DNA from: an uncultured Coriobacteriaceae bacterium
Lineage (GTDB): Bacteria > Actinomycetota > Coriobacteriia > Coriobacteriales > Atopobiaceae
DNA: 64,000 bases
Assembly (NCBI GenBank): GCA_902793195.1
Contig: CADBCS010000001.1
Span: 102,414 to 166,413 of the forward strand
Direction of reading: 5' to 3'
Positions 1-8,180 of this stretch are shown piece after piece; the stretch's first letter is position 1; every line of letters starts with the position of its first letter. The notes under the pieces were generated by a model. That model worked only from the letters and a program-made list of their open reading frames with translations. It made no database searches and was not told the origin of the DNA. The position numbers were made by a program, and so were the translations under genes.

Positions 1-1
1 T

Positions 2-541
2 GGCGACACCACCGTCGCACTGGGCGACCCAGGCGCGCGGCTGGACCTGGGCGGCATCGCCAAGGGCTACATCGCCGACCGCCTCGTCGAGCGGTTCGAG
101 CGCGATGGCGTGCTGAGCGCCTACGTAAACCTGGGAGGCAACGTCAAGGTGTATGGTCCCAAGTCGGATGGGACGCCATGGCGCGTGGGCGTGCGCGACC
201 CGCATGCCAATGACGAGACGCAGGTGGTGGCGACCGTGAGCACCACGGGGGGCTCGCTCGTCACCAGCGGCCTCTACGAGCGGAGCTTCGAGCGGGACGG
301 GCGTACCTACGGGCACATCCTCGACCCGCGGACCGGCTATCCGGTGCGGACGGACGTCGTCTCGGCGTCGGTGTTCTCGAACCTCTCCATAGACGGCGAC
401 GGCTACACCAAGCCGCTCTTCATGCTTCCAACGGACGAGGCGCTTGCGTTCTTGGCGCGTCGTCCCTCGCTGCAGGGCCTGCTGGTGAGCGACGACGGAA
501 CCATCACCACCACCCCGAATGCCGAGTTCGAGCTTGCCTGA
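2..541 (+). CDS. apbE: FAD:protein FMN transferase (ApbE), 5' end outside window
   Basis: This is the C-terminal 179 residues of an ApbE-type flavin transferase; the reading frame is open to base 2 and the start lies before the window. ApbE proteins move FMN from FAD onto a threonine of extracytoplasmic redox proteins such as Rnf/Nqr subunits, using Mg2+. Visible family marks are LDLGGIAKGYIAD near the left edge, GGNVKVYG, the TSGLYER segment and HILDPRTGYPV, which carries the metal/flavin-binding H-x-x-D-P-x-T-G block. The gene is followed at once by a DUF4418 membrane protein, which suggests one transcription unit. Any signal peptide or lipobox would be in the missing part. The family call is secure; the protein it flavinylates is unknown. 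Confidence 0.93.
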   Translation, partial: GDTTVALGDPGARLDLGGIAKGYIADRLVERFERDGVLSAYVNLGGNVKVYGPKSDGTPWRVGVRDPHANDETQVVATVSTTGGSLVTSGLYERSFERDGRTYGHILDPRTGYPVRTDVVSASVFSNLSIDGDGYTKPLFMLPTDEALAFLARRPSLQGLLVSDDGTITTTPNAEFELA

Positions 542-587
542 CGCGGCCAGCCAGCGACCAGAGCCAACCATGGGGAAGGAGACGCCC

Positions 588-1019
588 ATGACCAAGAATA
601 GGCCCTCACCGCCTGCGGGCATCATCCTTTCGGTGCTGTCCGCCCTTGTGGTGGTGGGCATGCTCACGTTTGCGGGTCCCTGCGGCGTCCACGACGACGG
701 CACCTCGGGCACGTGCGTCTGGGCCGCCCGGGCCGCGCTGGGCGCCGGTGTGGTGGCCCTCATCCTCTCGCTCGTGCGCATCTTCGAGCTCGACGAGGGG
801 GAGCGCCGTGGCCTCGACCTGGGCGTAGGCCTCGTTGGCGCACTCATCGCCTGCTTGCCGGGCACCCTCATCGATCTGTGCGCGTCGCAGGCCATGCGCT
901 GCTGTGCCATCATGCGGCCGTTTTGCATGGTCCTGGGCACCCTCATGGCGCTGGTGGGAATCGGTGACCTCGTTATGCGCCTGCTCAGGCTCCGCAAGCG
1001 ACCACCCGCGTCCGCGTAG
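588..1019 (+). CDS. DUF4418 family integral membrane protein
   Basis: A 143-residue membrane protein with about four hydrophobic segments. The start was set at 588 because AAGGAG lies just upstream; the longer reading from 519 overlaps the end of apbE and has no ribosome site. The pattern resembles DUF4418: a first helix followed by FAGPC, then TCVWAARAAL, a short loop, and paired helices containing LIDLCASQAMRCC. Cysteines at helix ends, as in PC...C...C...RCC, are typical of the family and hint at metal or redox binding, but no function is known. Spacing of 46 bases from apbE suggests co-transcription. DUF4418 genes are often found beside transport or flavinylation genes; that link is inference here. 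Confidence 0.7.
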   Translation: MTKNRPSPPAGIILSVLSALVVVGMLTFAGPCGVHDDGTSGTCVWAARAALGAGVVALILSLVRIFELDEGERRGLDLGVGLVGALIACLPGTLIDLCASQAMRCCAIMRPFCMVLGTLMALVGIGDLVMRLLRLRKRPPASA

Positions 1020-1051
1020 CGAGTGGTCACCATCCGAACGCTTCCAACCAC

Positions 1052-1085
1052 AAAAAAAAGGCGCCCACCTTGCGGGGTGGGCGCC
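1052..1085 (-). terminator. Rho-independent terminator of gpmA
   Basis: A 10-bp perfect stem (GGCGCCCACC at 1060-1069 with GGTGGGCGCC at 1076-1085) and a 6-base loop. It is followed on the minus strand by an uninterrupted T8 run (A8 at 1052-1059 on the plus strand). It lies 31 bases after the gpmA stop codon. Confidence 0.9.
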
Positions 1086-1116
1086 TTGGCCTTGCCAGCT
1101 TGCGTCGCGACAAGAG

Positions 1117-1881
1117 CTACTTCTTGGCCTTGCCCTGGTTGGCGACGGCGTCGATCTTGGCGGCGATCACGTCGGGGTCGCCAATGTACTTCTTCTCGAC
1201 GACGTTCCAGTCCTGGTCGAACGTGTAGGCCAGGGGCACGGCGGTCGGGATGTTGACCTCGAGGATCTCCTCGGGCGTGAGGTGGTCGAACATCATGACG
1301 AGGGAGCGCAGGCTGTTGCCGTGAGCGGCGATGAGGACGCGCTTGCCGGCCTTGAGCTGCGGGGCGATCTCGTCCTGGAAGTACGGCCATGCGCGGGCGA
1401 TGCAGTCCTTCAGGCACTCGGTGTAGGGAAGGCGCTCAGGCATGGGCTCCTCGCGGTAGTTCTCGGCCTTCTGGGCGCAGCGCTCGTCATCGGGATCGAG
1501 GGCCTTGGCGGGGATGTCGAACGAACGACGCCAGATCTTGACCTGCTCGTCGCCGTACTTGGCGGCGGTCTCGGCCTTGTTCATGCCCTGGAGGGCACCA
1601 TAGTGACGCTCGTTGAGCTTCCAGCTCTTGATGACGGGCAGCCACTCGCGGTCCATCGCGAACAGGACGTTGTTGAGGGTGTGGATGGCACGCTTGAGGA
1701 GCGAGGTGTAGCACACGTCGAAGTCGAAGCCCGCGTCCTTGAGGGCCTTGCCGCCGTCGAGAGCTTCCTGTACGCCAGCCTCAGAGAGGTCCACGTCGGT
1801 CCAACCGGTGAACAGGTTGGCCTTGTTCCACTCGGACTCGCCGTGGCGGATAAGAACGAGATGCATCAGGTTGTCGGCCAT
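1117..1881 (-). CDS. gpmA: 2,3-bisphosphoglycerate-dependent phosphoglycerate mutase
   Basis: A 254-residue glycolytic enzyme interconverting 3- and 2-phosphoglycerate through a phosphohistidine. The catalytic block [10 protein letters not shown] is at the N terminus, [11 protein letters not shown] follows, and the second histidine block [12 protein letters not shown] sits near residue 185. The length matches the dPGM family. The start at 1881 has AAGGA six bases upstream; upstream in-frame codons show no family similarity. The gene is monocistronic, closed by a strong terminator, and divergent from glnA across a 375-base gap. Nothing is unusual in the sequence. Confidence 0.97.
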   Translation of the reverse strand: MADNLMHLVLIRHGESEWNKANLFTGWTDVDLSEAGVQEALDGGKALKDAGFDFDVCYTSLLKRAIHTLNNVLFAMDREWLPVIKSWKLNERHYGALQGMNKAETAAKYGDEQVKIWRRSFDIPAKALDPDDERCAQKAENYREEPMPERLPYTECLKDCIARAWPYFQDEIAPQLKAGKRVLIAAHGNSLRSLVMMFDHLTPEEILEVNIPTAVPLAYTFDQDWNVVEKKYIGDPDVIAAKIDAVANQGKAKK

Positions 1882-2256
1882 AGGGATGGTCCTTTCTCGA
1901 GAAGTCGGCAGCATTTCTGCCCTCATGCCATCAGTATGCATGATGGCACGCCACGGTGTCGCAACTATTCCGCGAGCGTGCACGTAGGGCAGGGTCACCA
2001 CGTCCGTTGGGCCCTGAGGGTGGGGGGCACGGCGTCGTGGTGCCCCGTGGCCCGCGCTTCCGTTGCCTGCCGCGCCCTCTTTTCGGGCAGGTGACGATTC
2101 CGGTCGGCCAACAAAGCAGAAACAGCCCGGAAACAACGTTGTGCCATGTTTCTAATGCAGCGTTCGGGAGATGGCTGGCACCCGATGATGCCCTGCCACG
2201 GTTGGAACGCCGAACCAGGTAAGAAAAACGCCGAACCAATACGCCCGGAGGACTTC
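1882..2256. other. Divergent intergenic region gpmA/glnA
   Basis: 375 bases without a convincing gene. The right part holds a GlnR-type site and a -10 element for glnA (separate entry). The middle holds a short GC-rich hairpin, GGGGCAC and GTGCCCC arms around 2024-2045, of unknown role. No clear promoter for gpmA could be picked by eye. Confidence 0.5.
2108..2156 (+). promoter_or_regulatory. Putative GlnR-type activator site and promoter of glnA
   Basis: Two GAAAC pentamers (2119-2123 and 2130-2134) are separated by exactly six bases. Degenerate elements sit one 11-bp step outward on each side (CCAAC at 2108, GTGCC at 2141). This 5+6 periodicity is the layout of the actinobacterial GlnR box (GTnAC-n6-GAAAC). 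A -10-like TCTAAT lies at 2151-2156. No TTGACA is present; instead the second GAAAC falls at the -35 position, as expected for an activator-dependent promoter. A GlnR-like regulator is encoded at 8181. The site was read by eye and is untested. Confidence 0.5.
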
Positions 2257-3582
2257 ATGAGCACCGATCGAAACATTGACTTTGTCCTGCGCACCGTCGA
2301 GAAGCGCGACATCCGCTTTGTGCGGTTGTGGTTTACCGACGTGCTGGGAAACCTCAAGTCGTTCTCAATCTCGCCAGCCGAGCTCGAGGAGTCGTTTGAG
2401 GAGGGGATCGGGTTCGACGGCTCGGCGGTGGCGGGCTTCGTGCCGCTCGAGGAGTCGGACATGCTGGCGTTCCCCTGCGCCGAGACGTTCCAGATCCTGC
2501 CCTGGCGTCCCCACAGCAGCGGGGTCGCGCGGATCTTCTGCCGCATTTGCACGCCCAGCGGCGAGTCGTTTGCCGGAGACCCCCGCTCGTGTTTGGAGCG
2601 GGTCCTTAACGTGGCCGAGGACAGGGGCTTCGTGCCCAACGTGGGTCCCAAGCTGGAGTACTTCTACTTCAACGACGACAAGGAGCCGGTGCCGGTGGAC
2701 GAGGCGGGCTACTTCGACCTCACGCCCTACGACTCCGCGCGTGACCTGCGCCGCTCCACCACGCTCATGCTCGAGAAGATGTCCATCCCGGTGCAGTACT
2801 CCTACCACTCCAACGCCCCGTCGCAAAACGGGATCGACCTGCGCTACTGCGAGGCCCTGTGCTGCGCGGACAATATCATGACGGCGCGCCTGGTCATAAA
2901 GCAGGAGGCCAACGAGCAGGGGTTGTTCGCCTCCTTCATGCCCAAGCCGCTGGCGGGTTGCTCGGGCTCGGGCATGTTCCTGAGCGAGTCTCTGTTCGAC
3001 CAGAACGGCGAGAACCTCTTCTGGGGCACCGAGGACTACCACCTCTCGGAGCTGGCGCACCACTACATCGCGGGCATCCTGCGCTATGCGCCGGAGTTCT
3101 CGCTCGTCACCAACCCCACGGTCAACTCGTACAAGCGCCTGCTGCCCAACGGCGAGGTGCCGGTCTACACCACATGGGGCCGCAAGAACCGCTCGGCGCT
3201 GGTGCGCATTCCCGCGCACAAGCCCGGCAAGCACCTCTCGGCTCGCATCGAGCTGCGCAACGCCGACCCCACCGCCAACCCCTACCTGGCGCTTGCGGCC
3301 ACCATTGCGGCCGGGCTCAAGGGCATCGAGGACGAGCTGCCGCTGCCGGTGGAGTACACGGGCAAGGACGTGACCGACGCGCACATGGTGAGCATGGGTC
3401 GCACGCACCTGCCCCGCACCCTGGGCGAGGCGATCGAGACGTTCGAGGAGAGCGAGCTCATGCGCGAGACCTTGGGAGACCACATCTGCGACTACCTGCT
3501 CGCCGAGAAGCGCATCGAGTGGAACGACTACTGCACGACCATAACCGACTGGGAGAAGCACCACTACTACGCGGGGTTCTAG
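2257..3582 (+). CDS. glnA: Glutamine synthetase, type I-alpha
   Basis: A 441-residue GSI enzyme making glutamine from glutamate, ammonia and ATP; it acts as a cytoplasmic dodecamer. Visible landmarks are the N-terminal beta-grasp with WFTDVLG, GFDGSAVAGF, KLEYFYF, the PNGEVPVYTTWG segment, and NRSALVRIP with the substrate-binding arginines. Its length and the lack of an NLYDLPPEE-type tyrosine near the C terminus place it in the alpha group, which is not adenylylated. The start at 2257 has GGAGG eight bases before it. A GlnR-like box lies at the promoter, so nitrogen control at transcription is likely. It stands alone, 218 bases ahead of an amino-acid importer on the same strand. Confidence 0.97.
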   Translation: MSTDRNIDFVLRTVEKRDIRFVRLWFTDVLGNLKSFSISPAELEESFEEGIGFDGSAVAGFVPLEESDMLAFPCAETFQILPWRPHSSGVARIFCRICTPSGESFAGDPRSCLERVLNVAEDRGFVPNVGPKLEYFYFNDDKEPVPVDEAGYFDLTPYDSARDLRRSTTLMLEKMSIPVQYSYHSNAPSQNGIDLRYCEALCCADNIMTARLVIKQEANEQGLFASFMPKPLAGCSGSGMFLSESLFDQNGENLFWGTEDYHLSELAHHYIAGILRYAPEFSLVTNPTVNSYKRLLPNGEVPVYTTWGRKNRSALVRIPAHKPGKHLSARIELRNADPTANPYLALAATIAAGLKGIEDELPLPVEYTGKDVTDAHMVSMGRTHLPRTLGEAIETFEESELMRETLGDHICDYLLAEKRIEWNDYCTTITDWEKHHYYAGF

Positions 3583-3800
3583 GCGGTGCACGAATGATTC
3601 TGGCACAAGGGGCACCTTGCGCGGCTCGCTGTCCACATAGCCAAATTGTTAAAACTGATTGTATGGTGTCAATCGGGTATGCGGGATTCGTGCATACTGT
3701 GCTCCTATCCGTAGGACCACCGGGCAAAAGCTCGGTCAGGCGGGGTTGGTGCGCACAAAGGTGCGCGACCCGCGTTGTGCGAGAGAGAAGGGACATCTCA

Positions 3801-4715
3801 ATGAAGAAGTGCAGGATTCTTGGTTTGGCTGGCGCCCTTGCCTGCCTCTGCGCGTTCGTGCTCGTGCTTGCCGGGTGCGGCGGCACCAACAACGCCCAAA
3901 CCACCGATGCCGACAAGGCTGAGGACACCGCCGCCGTCACGGACTCCTCGTCCGGTAGCTGGTATGCCTCCGCGACGGCCGATGCAAAGGGCTACAAGCT
4001 GGTTGAGGAGGGCACCCTCATCGGCGTGTCCGACATGGCCTACCCGCCGCTCGAGTCGGTGGTCGAGGGCACGTCCGACGAGTACGAGGGCTTCGAGATT
4101 GACCTCACCACCGAGGTTGCCAAGCGCTGCGGCCTCACCATGAAGTGGCTCAGCCCCATGAAGTTCGACACCATCATCCCGCTCATCAAGCAGGGTGGCA
4201 AGGCCGACGTGGGCGTGTCGTCGTTCACCATCAACGACGAGCGCAAGAAGGAGATCGACTTCACCGAGTCCTACATCGACTCCAACCAGGCCATCGTCAT
4301 GAAGAAGGGCTCCGACAAGAAGGGCGCCTCCGACGCCGAGACCGAGGAGAAGCTCAACGCCAAGGGCGTCGTCGTCTGCGTGCAGCAGGGAACCACGGGC
4401 GAGGAGTGGGTGCAGGAGAACCTGCCCAACGCCGAGTGCAAGCCGCTCGACAACGCCATCGACTGCCTGCAGAACCTCGAGTCCGGCAAGTGCGACGCCG
4501 TGGTGGCCGACCTGCCCTGCATGGCCTACTACTGCAAGGAGTCCTTCACGGGCCAGGAGGTCGCGGTCCAGATTCCCACGGGCGAGTCCTACGGCATCGT
4601 CGTCTCCAAGGAGAACGCCAAGCTCACCGAGGACATGAACAAGGCCATCGCCGAGATGAAGTCCGACGGCACCATCGACAAGATCATGGAGAAGTGGTTC
4701 GGCGGCAACATCTAG
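3801..4715 (+). CDS. Amino-acid ABC transporter substrate-binding lipoprotein (Sec type)
   Basis: A 304-residue family-3 solute-binding protein. The N terminus is a classical lipoprotein signal (KKCR, hydrophobic core, lipobox LAGC), so the mature protein is tethered outside the membrane. The SBP_bac_3 fold begins near residue 75 with GVSDMAYPPLE, followed by GFEIDLTTEVAKR, the DVGVSSFTI and DFTESY blocks, and a C-terminal MEKWFGGNI typical of polar amino-acid binders. It is the first gene of a four-gene importer. A strong hairpin follows its stop, which may raise its mRNA level over the rest. The exact ligand cannot be read; the glutamine/glutamate/cystine class is likeliest. Confidence 0.93.
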   Translation: MKKCRILGLAGALACLCAFVLVLAGCGGTNNAQTTDADKAEDTAAVTDSSSGSWYASATADAKGYKLVEEGTLIGVSDMAYPPLESVVEGTSDEYEGFEIDLTTEVAKRCGLTMKWLSPMKFDTIIPLIKQGGKADVGVSSFTINDERKKEIDFTESYIDSNQAIVMKKGSDKKGASDAETEEKLNAKGVVVCVQQGTTGEEWVQENLPNAECKPLDNAIDCLQNLESGKCDAVVADLPCMAYYCKESFTGQEVAVQIPTGESYGIVVSKENAKLTEDMNKAIAEMKSDGTIDKIMEKWFGGNI

Positions 4716-4747
4716 TTGCTGGCGCAAGAGCCACAAGAAGCACGTGC

Positions 4748-4773
4748 GGCGGGCGGACCTTGGTGCCGCCCGC
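4748..4773 (+). other. Intercistronic stem-loop after first binding-protein gene
   Basis: The arms GCGGGCGG (4749-4756) and CCGCCCGC (4766-4773) pair perfectly and are extended inward by ACC/GGT with one bulged base. There is no T-run after the stem, so it is more likely an mRNA-stabilising or attenuating hairpin than a full terminator. Such hairpins commonly follow binding-protein genes in ABC importer operons. Confidence 0.6.
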
Positions 4774-4812
4774 TTGCGGATATAACGTTTGCCAAACCGA
4801 AAGGAAGCAAAG

Positions 4813-5706
4813 ATGCACAACATGTCTCGTCGTTCTTTTTTGAAGGGCAGCAGCCTGCTGGCCGGCATGGGGGCGATCTCGCTGGTGGGATGTGGAGGCG
4901 GAGCGACCCCTGCCGCCGATGGGGGCTCCGCCCAGGCTGCCCCAGACGCTGCCGGCACCATCATGCTGGTAAACGAGGGCAAGCTCACCTGCATCTCCAA
5001 CATGTATTTCCCGCCCTTTGAGTTTATGGACGAGAAGACCGGCGAGCCCAAGGGCTTCGACATTGACCTGTCGCGCGAGCTGGCCAAGCACATGGGCCTG
5101 GAGGCCAACTGGACCAAGGAGAGCAACATGGGCTTCGACACGCTCGTGCCCACCATCTCGGCGGTCGACTACAGCGATGGCACGGCAAAGGGCAAGGCCG
5201 ACATCGCCATAGCGGGCATGACCATCACCGACAAGCGCAAGCAGGAGGTGGACATGTCCGATCCCTACCTTGACTCCAACCAGTCGCTGGTGCTGCGCAA
5301 GGACTCCGAGGAGACGCTCGAGTCGCTCAACGCCGAGGGCAAGAAGATCGCCGTGCAGGATGGCACGACGGGCGAGGAGTGGGCGCGCGAGAACCTACCC
5401 GTGGCCGACGCCTCCAAGGGCATCGTAAAGCTCGACGACATCATCAACGCGATGAACGGCCTCAACTCCACGACCTACGACGCGGTGATCACCGATTTGC
5501 CGGTCGCCAAGTACCAGATCGAGACCGAGAAGAACTACGCCGACCTCAAGGTGGCCGAGGGCATCCCCACCGGCGAGCAGTACGGCATCGCGGTGTCCAA
5601 GTCCAACCCCGCCCTCCTGGCGGCGATCAACAAGGCGCTCAAGGAGATGGTGGAGGACGGCACCATGAAGCAGCTGCAGATCACGTGGTTCGGTTCCGAG
5701 GTATAG
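4813..5706 (+). CDS. Amino-acid ABC transporter substrate-binding lipoprotein (Tat-like signal)
   Basis: A 297-residue family-3 binding protein, paralogous to the product of the preceding gene. The start at 4813 is backed by AAAGGAAG; an in-frame ATG at 4789 lacks a ribosome site. The N terminus reads SRRSFLKGS, a twin-arginine motif, and then a lipobox LVGC, so export by Tat followed by lipid anchoring is predicted. Its paralogue has a Sec-type signal instead. Core blocks are YFPPFEFMDEKTGEPKGFDI, ADIAIAGMTIT and a C-terminal QITWFGSEV. The permease gene starts two bases after the stop. Two binding proteins sharing one permease and ATPase suggest two ligands or affinities. Confidence 0.92.
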   Translation: MHNMSRRSFLKGSSLLAGMGAISLVGCGGGATPAADGGSAQAAPDAAGTIMLVNEGKLTCISNMYFPPFEFMDEKTGEPKGFDIDLSRELAKHMGLEANWTKESNMGFDTLVPTISAVDYSDGTAKGKADIAIAGMTITDKRKQEVDMSDPYLDSNQSLVLRKDSEETLESLNAEGKKIAVQDGTTGEEWARENLPVADASKGIVKLDDIINAMNGLNSTTYDAVITDLPVAKYQIETEKNYADLKVAEGIPTGEQYGIAVSKSNPALLAAINKALKEMVEDGTMKQLQITWFGSEV

Positions 5707-5708
5707 GC

Positions 5709-7112
5709 ATGCGAGCAGCTCACAGCCACAGACTCGGACGTCTCGTCATCGCATGCGTCACGGCGCTGGTCGCCCTGGCGCTCCTTCCCTCGCAAGCACA
5801 GGCGCTCACCACCGAGAAGGCGACGGCGCGTCCCAACGAGGACGGCGGCACCGGCGTCATTGGCGGGATGCCCACGCGCCTTACGTGGGAGGGCTTCGTG
5901 GAGGAGGGTGAGGCCATCACCTCGGTGACCCTCACGCTTCCCGAAGGTGCCTCGTTCGACAACACCACCACCAAGGTGACGGTGCTCGACGACCTCACGC
6001 GCATTCCCAACGACGCGACGGCGACCCCGTCGGGCAACACCATCACCGTACAGCTCTCCGACCCGGCGAAGGAAGGTTACAAGCTGCGCCTGGAGATCGA
6101 GGGCATGGCTTTTCCCCCCGAGGGCGGCGACGTCGTCGTAACTGGTTCGTACGAGAGCGCCGGCAAGAAGAAGGACCTCGCGCCCTCCAAGCCCATCGCA
6201 ACGATCGCAAACACCTGGCTGCAGCAGATGGTGAGCTTCCTGGACGCGCAGCCGTGGGTGCAGGCGTGGAACCAGAACCAGTTCCTGGGAATGTTCATGA
6301 AGCCCCAGCTGGTGCTCACGTCGCTCTTCTCGCTGTTCCCCGGATGGCTCGTGTGCCTGGGCATCGTCGTGGTGGCGTATCCGTTTGCCATCCTGCTGGG
6401 CCTGGTCTTCGCACTCATGAAGATCAGCAAGTTTAGGGTGGTGCGCGCCATCGCGGTGGTATACATCAACGTCCTGCGTGGCACGCCGCTCTTCCTGCAG
6501 ATCTACATCATGTTCTTTGGCCTGCCCATGATGAACATCAACATAGACAACAACGTCCTGGGCGTCATCGTTATGGCCATCAACTCGTCGGCATACCTGG
6601 CCGAGATCTTCCGCGCGGGCATCGAGTCGATCCCGACGGGCCAGTACGAGGCCGCGGCGAGCCTGGGCATGGGCCGGCTGCTCACCATGGTCAACATCAT
6701 CCTGCCCCAAACCGTGCGTCGCGTCATCCCCACCGTCACGAGCGACTTCATCATGGCGTTCAAGGACACCTCGCTGCTCTCGTCGGTGGGCGTCATGGAG
6801 CTCATGATGTTCTCGAAGAACCTCACCTCCGTTACGGGCAACATGACCCCGTACGTTACTGCCGCCATCTTCTACCTCATCGTAACGCTGCCGCTCATCA
6901 AGGTGGTTTCCACCATCGAGAAGCGCATGGCGCAGTCCGAGCGCGGTGGTGGTCCGAGGCCCAAGGCAAAGGGCAAGGAGTCGGGCGCCGAGGCGGACGA
7001 TGCGGCCACGCGCGACGAGGCCAAGGGTGCCGAGCCGTCGATGGTCGAGGCGCTGAGCGCACCGTTCAAGGCGGGAACAGGCGTGTTTGGAGGTGTTGCA
7101 GATGCTCGATAG
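5709..7112 (+). CDS. Amino-acid ABC permease with extra N-terminal exported domain
   Basis: A 467-residue membrane subunit of the importer. Residues 1-32 look like a cleavable signal ([13 protein letters not shown]). Residues 33 to about 165 form a soluble, Thr/Gly-rich, probably beta-sandwich segment placed outside the cell. The HisM-type permease follows: transmembrane helices from about residue 205, and the EAA-like cytoplasmic loop [16 protein letters not shown] near residue 315, which docks the ATPase. The last 60 residues are a charged, Ala/Lys/Glu-rich cytoplasmic tail. Ordinary polar amino-acid permeases are about 220 residues, so both extensions are unusual. The gene overlaps the ATPase gene by 11 bases. 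Confidence 0.9.
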   Translation: MRAAHSHRLGRLVIACVTALVALALLPSQAQALTTEKATARPNEDGGTGVIGGMPTRLTWEGFVEEGEAITSVTLTLPEGASFDNTTTKVTVLDDLTRIPNDATATPSGNTITVQLSDPAKEGYKLRLEIEGMAFPPEGGDVVVTGSYESAGKKKDLAPSKPIATIANTWLQQMVSFLDAQPWVQAWNQNQFLGMFMKPQLVLTSLFSLFPGWLVCLGIVVVAYPFAILLGLVFALMKISKFRVVRAIAVVYINVLRGTPLFLQIYIMFFGLPMMNINIDNNVLGVIVMAINSSAYLAEIFRAGIESIPTGQYEAAASLGMGRLLTMVNIILPQTVRRVIPTVTSDFIMAFKDTSLLSSVGVMELMMFSKNLTSVTGNMTPYVTAAIFYLIVTLPLIKVVSTIEKRMAQSERGGGPRPKAKGKESGAEADDAATRDEAKGAEPSMVEALSAPFKAGTGVFGGVADAR

Positions 7113-7971
7113 GAGGCACCCCCACATTACGATGCCCGACGTGCCGCCCGCGATGGACGCGGAGCAGGCCGCAGTCGAGGCTCATGCGCGCGACAAGGAG
7201 CTCACCAAGCATCACTTCGAGCCGCACGAGCACCCCTGCGTGCGCATCGAGCATCTCATGAAGACCTTCGACGGCGAGACGCAGGTGCTTACCGACGTCA
7301 ACCTCACCGTGTGGCCCGGCGAGGTCGTGTGCGTGCTGGGGCCGTCTGGCTCCGGCAAGTCCACCATGCTGCGCTGCATCAACCTGCTCGAGAAGCCCAC
7401 GGCCGGCCACATCCTCATTGAGGACAACGAGATCACGGGGCATCTGGGCACCAAGGAGGTCAACAGGCTGCGTCAGAACCTGGGCATGGTGTTCCAGAGC
7501 TTCAACCTCTTCCCGCACCTCTCGGCCAAGGGCAACGTGATGATCGGCCAGACCAAGGTGCTCAAGAAGTCCAAGGATGAGGCCGAGGCCGAGGCGCTCA
7601 AGCAGCTTGACGCCGTGGGCCTGCTCGACCGTGCCGACTTCAAGCCTGCGCAGCTCAGCGGTGGCCAGCAGCAGCGCGTCGCCATCGCGCGTGCCGTGGC
7701 CATGCACCCCGACATCCTTCTGTTCGACGAGCCCACATCGGCCCTCGATCCCGAGCTGGTGCGCGGCGTCCTGGACGTTATGCGCGACCTGGCCGAGAAC
7801 GGCGGCATGACCATGATCGTGGTAACGCACGAGATGGGCTTCGCGCGAGAGGTCGCCGACCGCGTGGTGTTTATGGAAGGCGGCGTGGTCGTGGAGCAGG
7901 GAACTCCCGAGATGGTGTTCGACAACCCGCAGAACCCGCGTACGGCAGAGTTCCTGGGAAGCATCGGATAG
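7102..7971 (+). CDS. Amino-acid ABC transporter ATP-binding protein
   Basis: A 289-residue GlnQ-type ATPase powering the importer. The Walker A motif GPSGSGKST is near residue 86. The Q-loop is in [12 protein letters not shown], the signature is [14 protein letters not shown], Walker B is [12 protein letters not shown], and the switch histidine is in [15 protein letters not shown]. About 45 residues precede the usual beginning of the domain ([10 protein letters not shown]). The start at 7102 has GGAGG eight bases upstream inside the permease gene and overlaps its end, which indicates translational coupling. A strong terminator closes the operon. Confidence 0.95.
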   Translation: MLDRRHPHITMPDVPPAMDAEQAAVEAHARDKELTKHHFEPHEHPCVRIEHLMKTFDGETQVLTDVNLTVWPGEVVCVLGPSGSGKSTMLRCINLLEKPTAGHILIEDNEITGHLGTKEVNRLRQNLGMVFQSFNLFPHLSAKGNVMIGQTKVLKKSKDEAEAEALKQLDAVGLLDRADFKPAQLSGGQQQRVAIARAVAMHPDILLFDEPTSALDPELVRGVLDVMRDLAENGGMTMIVVTHEMGFAREVADRVVFMEGGVVVEQGTPEMVFDNPQNPRTAEFLGSIG

Positions 7972-7996
7972 TCTCCCGTTTTTGGGAACAGCGCCC

Positions 7997-8043
7997 AAAC
8001 CCCCTTTTCTCTCGTTCCTCGAGAACGCGAGAAAAGGGGGTTT
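7997..8043 (+). terminator. Terminator of the amino-acid importer operon
   Basis: A long stem pairs AAACCCCCTTTTCTC (from 7997) with GAGAAAAGGGGGTTT (ending 8043), with a short loop holding a few further pairs. The stem itself ends in TTT and the following bases are TGTCTCATTT. It lies 25 bases after the ATPase stop. Confidence 0.88.
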
Positions 8044-8102
8044 GTCTCATTTCCGGCAGGTTTCCCCCGGGCAACATACGCGTGATTTGTCATGTTACGT
8101 CT

Positions 8103-8129
8103 TTGAAAACACTCGGCATGTGGTACTAT
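8103..8129 (+). promoter_or_regulatory. Putative promoter of the GlnR-like regulator gene
   Basis: An extended -10 (TGG-TACTAT, 8121-8129) is preceded by TTGAAA at 8103-8108 with a 15-base spacer. It lies about 50 bases before the start codon. No GAAAC-n6-GAAAC site was found next to it. Confidence 0.45.
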
Positions 8130-8180
8130 GCATTATTGTTTTGAACGAAACCAATACAGTGCTAATGGGGGATTAGCGTG

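Noticed and set aside
2365..3636. A 423-codon minus-strand frame opposite glnA
   Set aside because: It is a pure mirror of the glnA codons, without a start signal.
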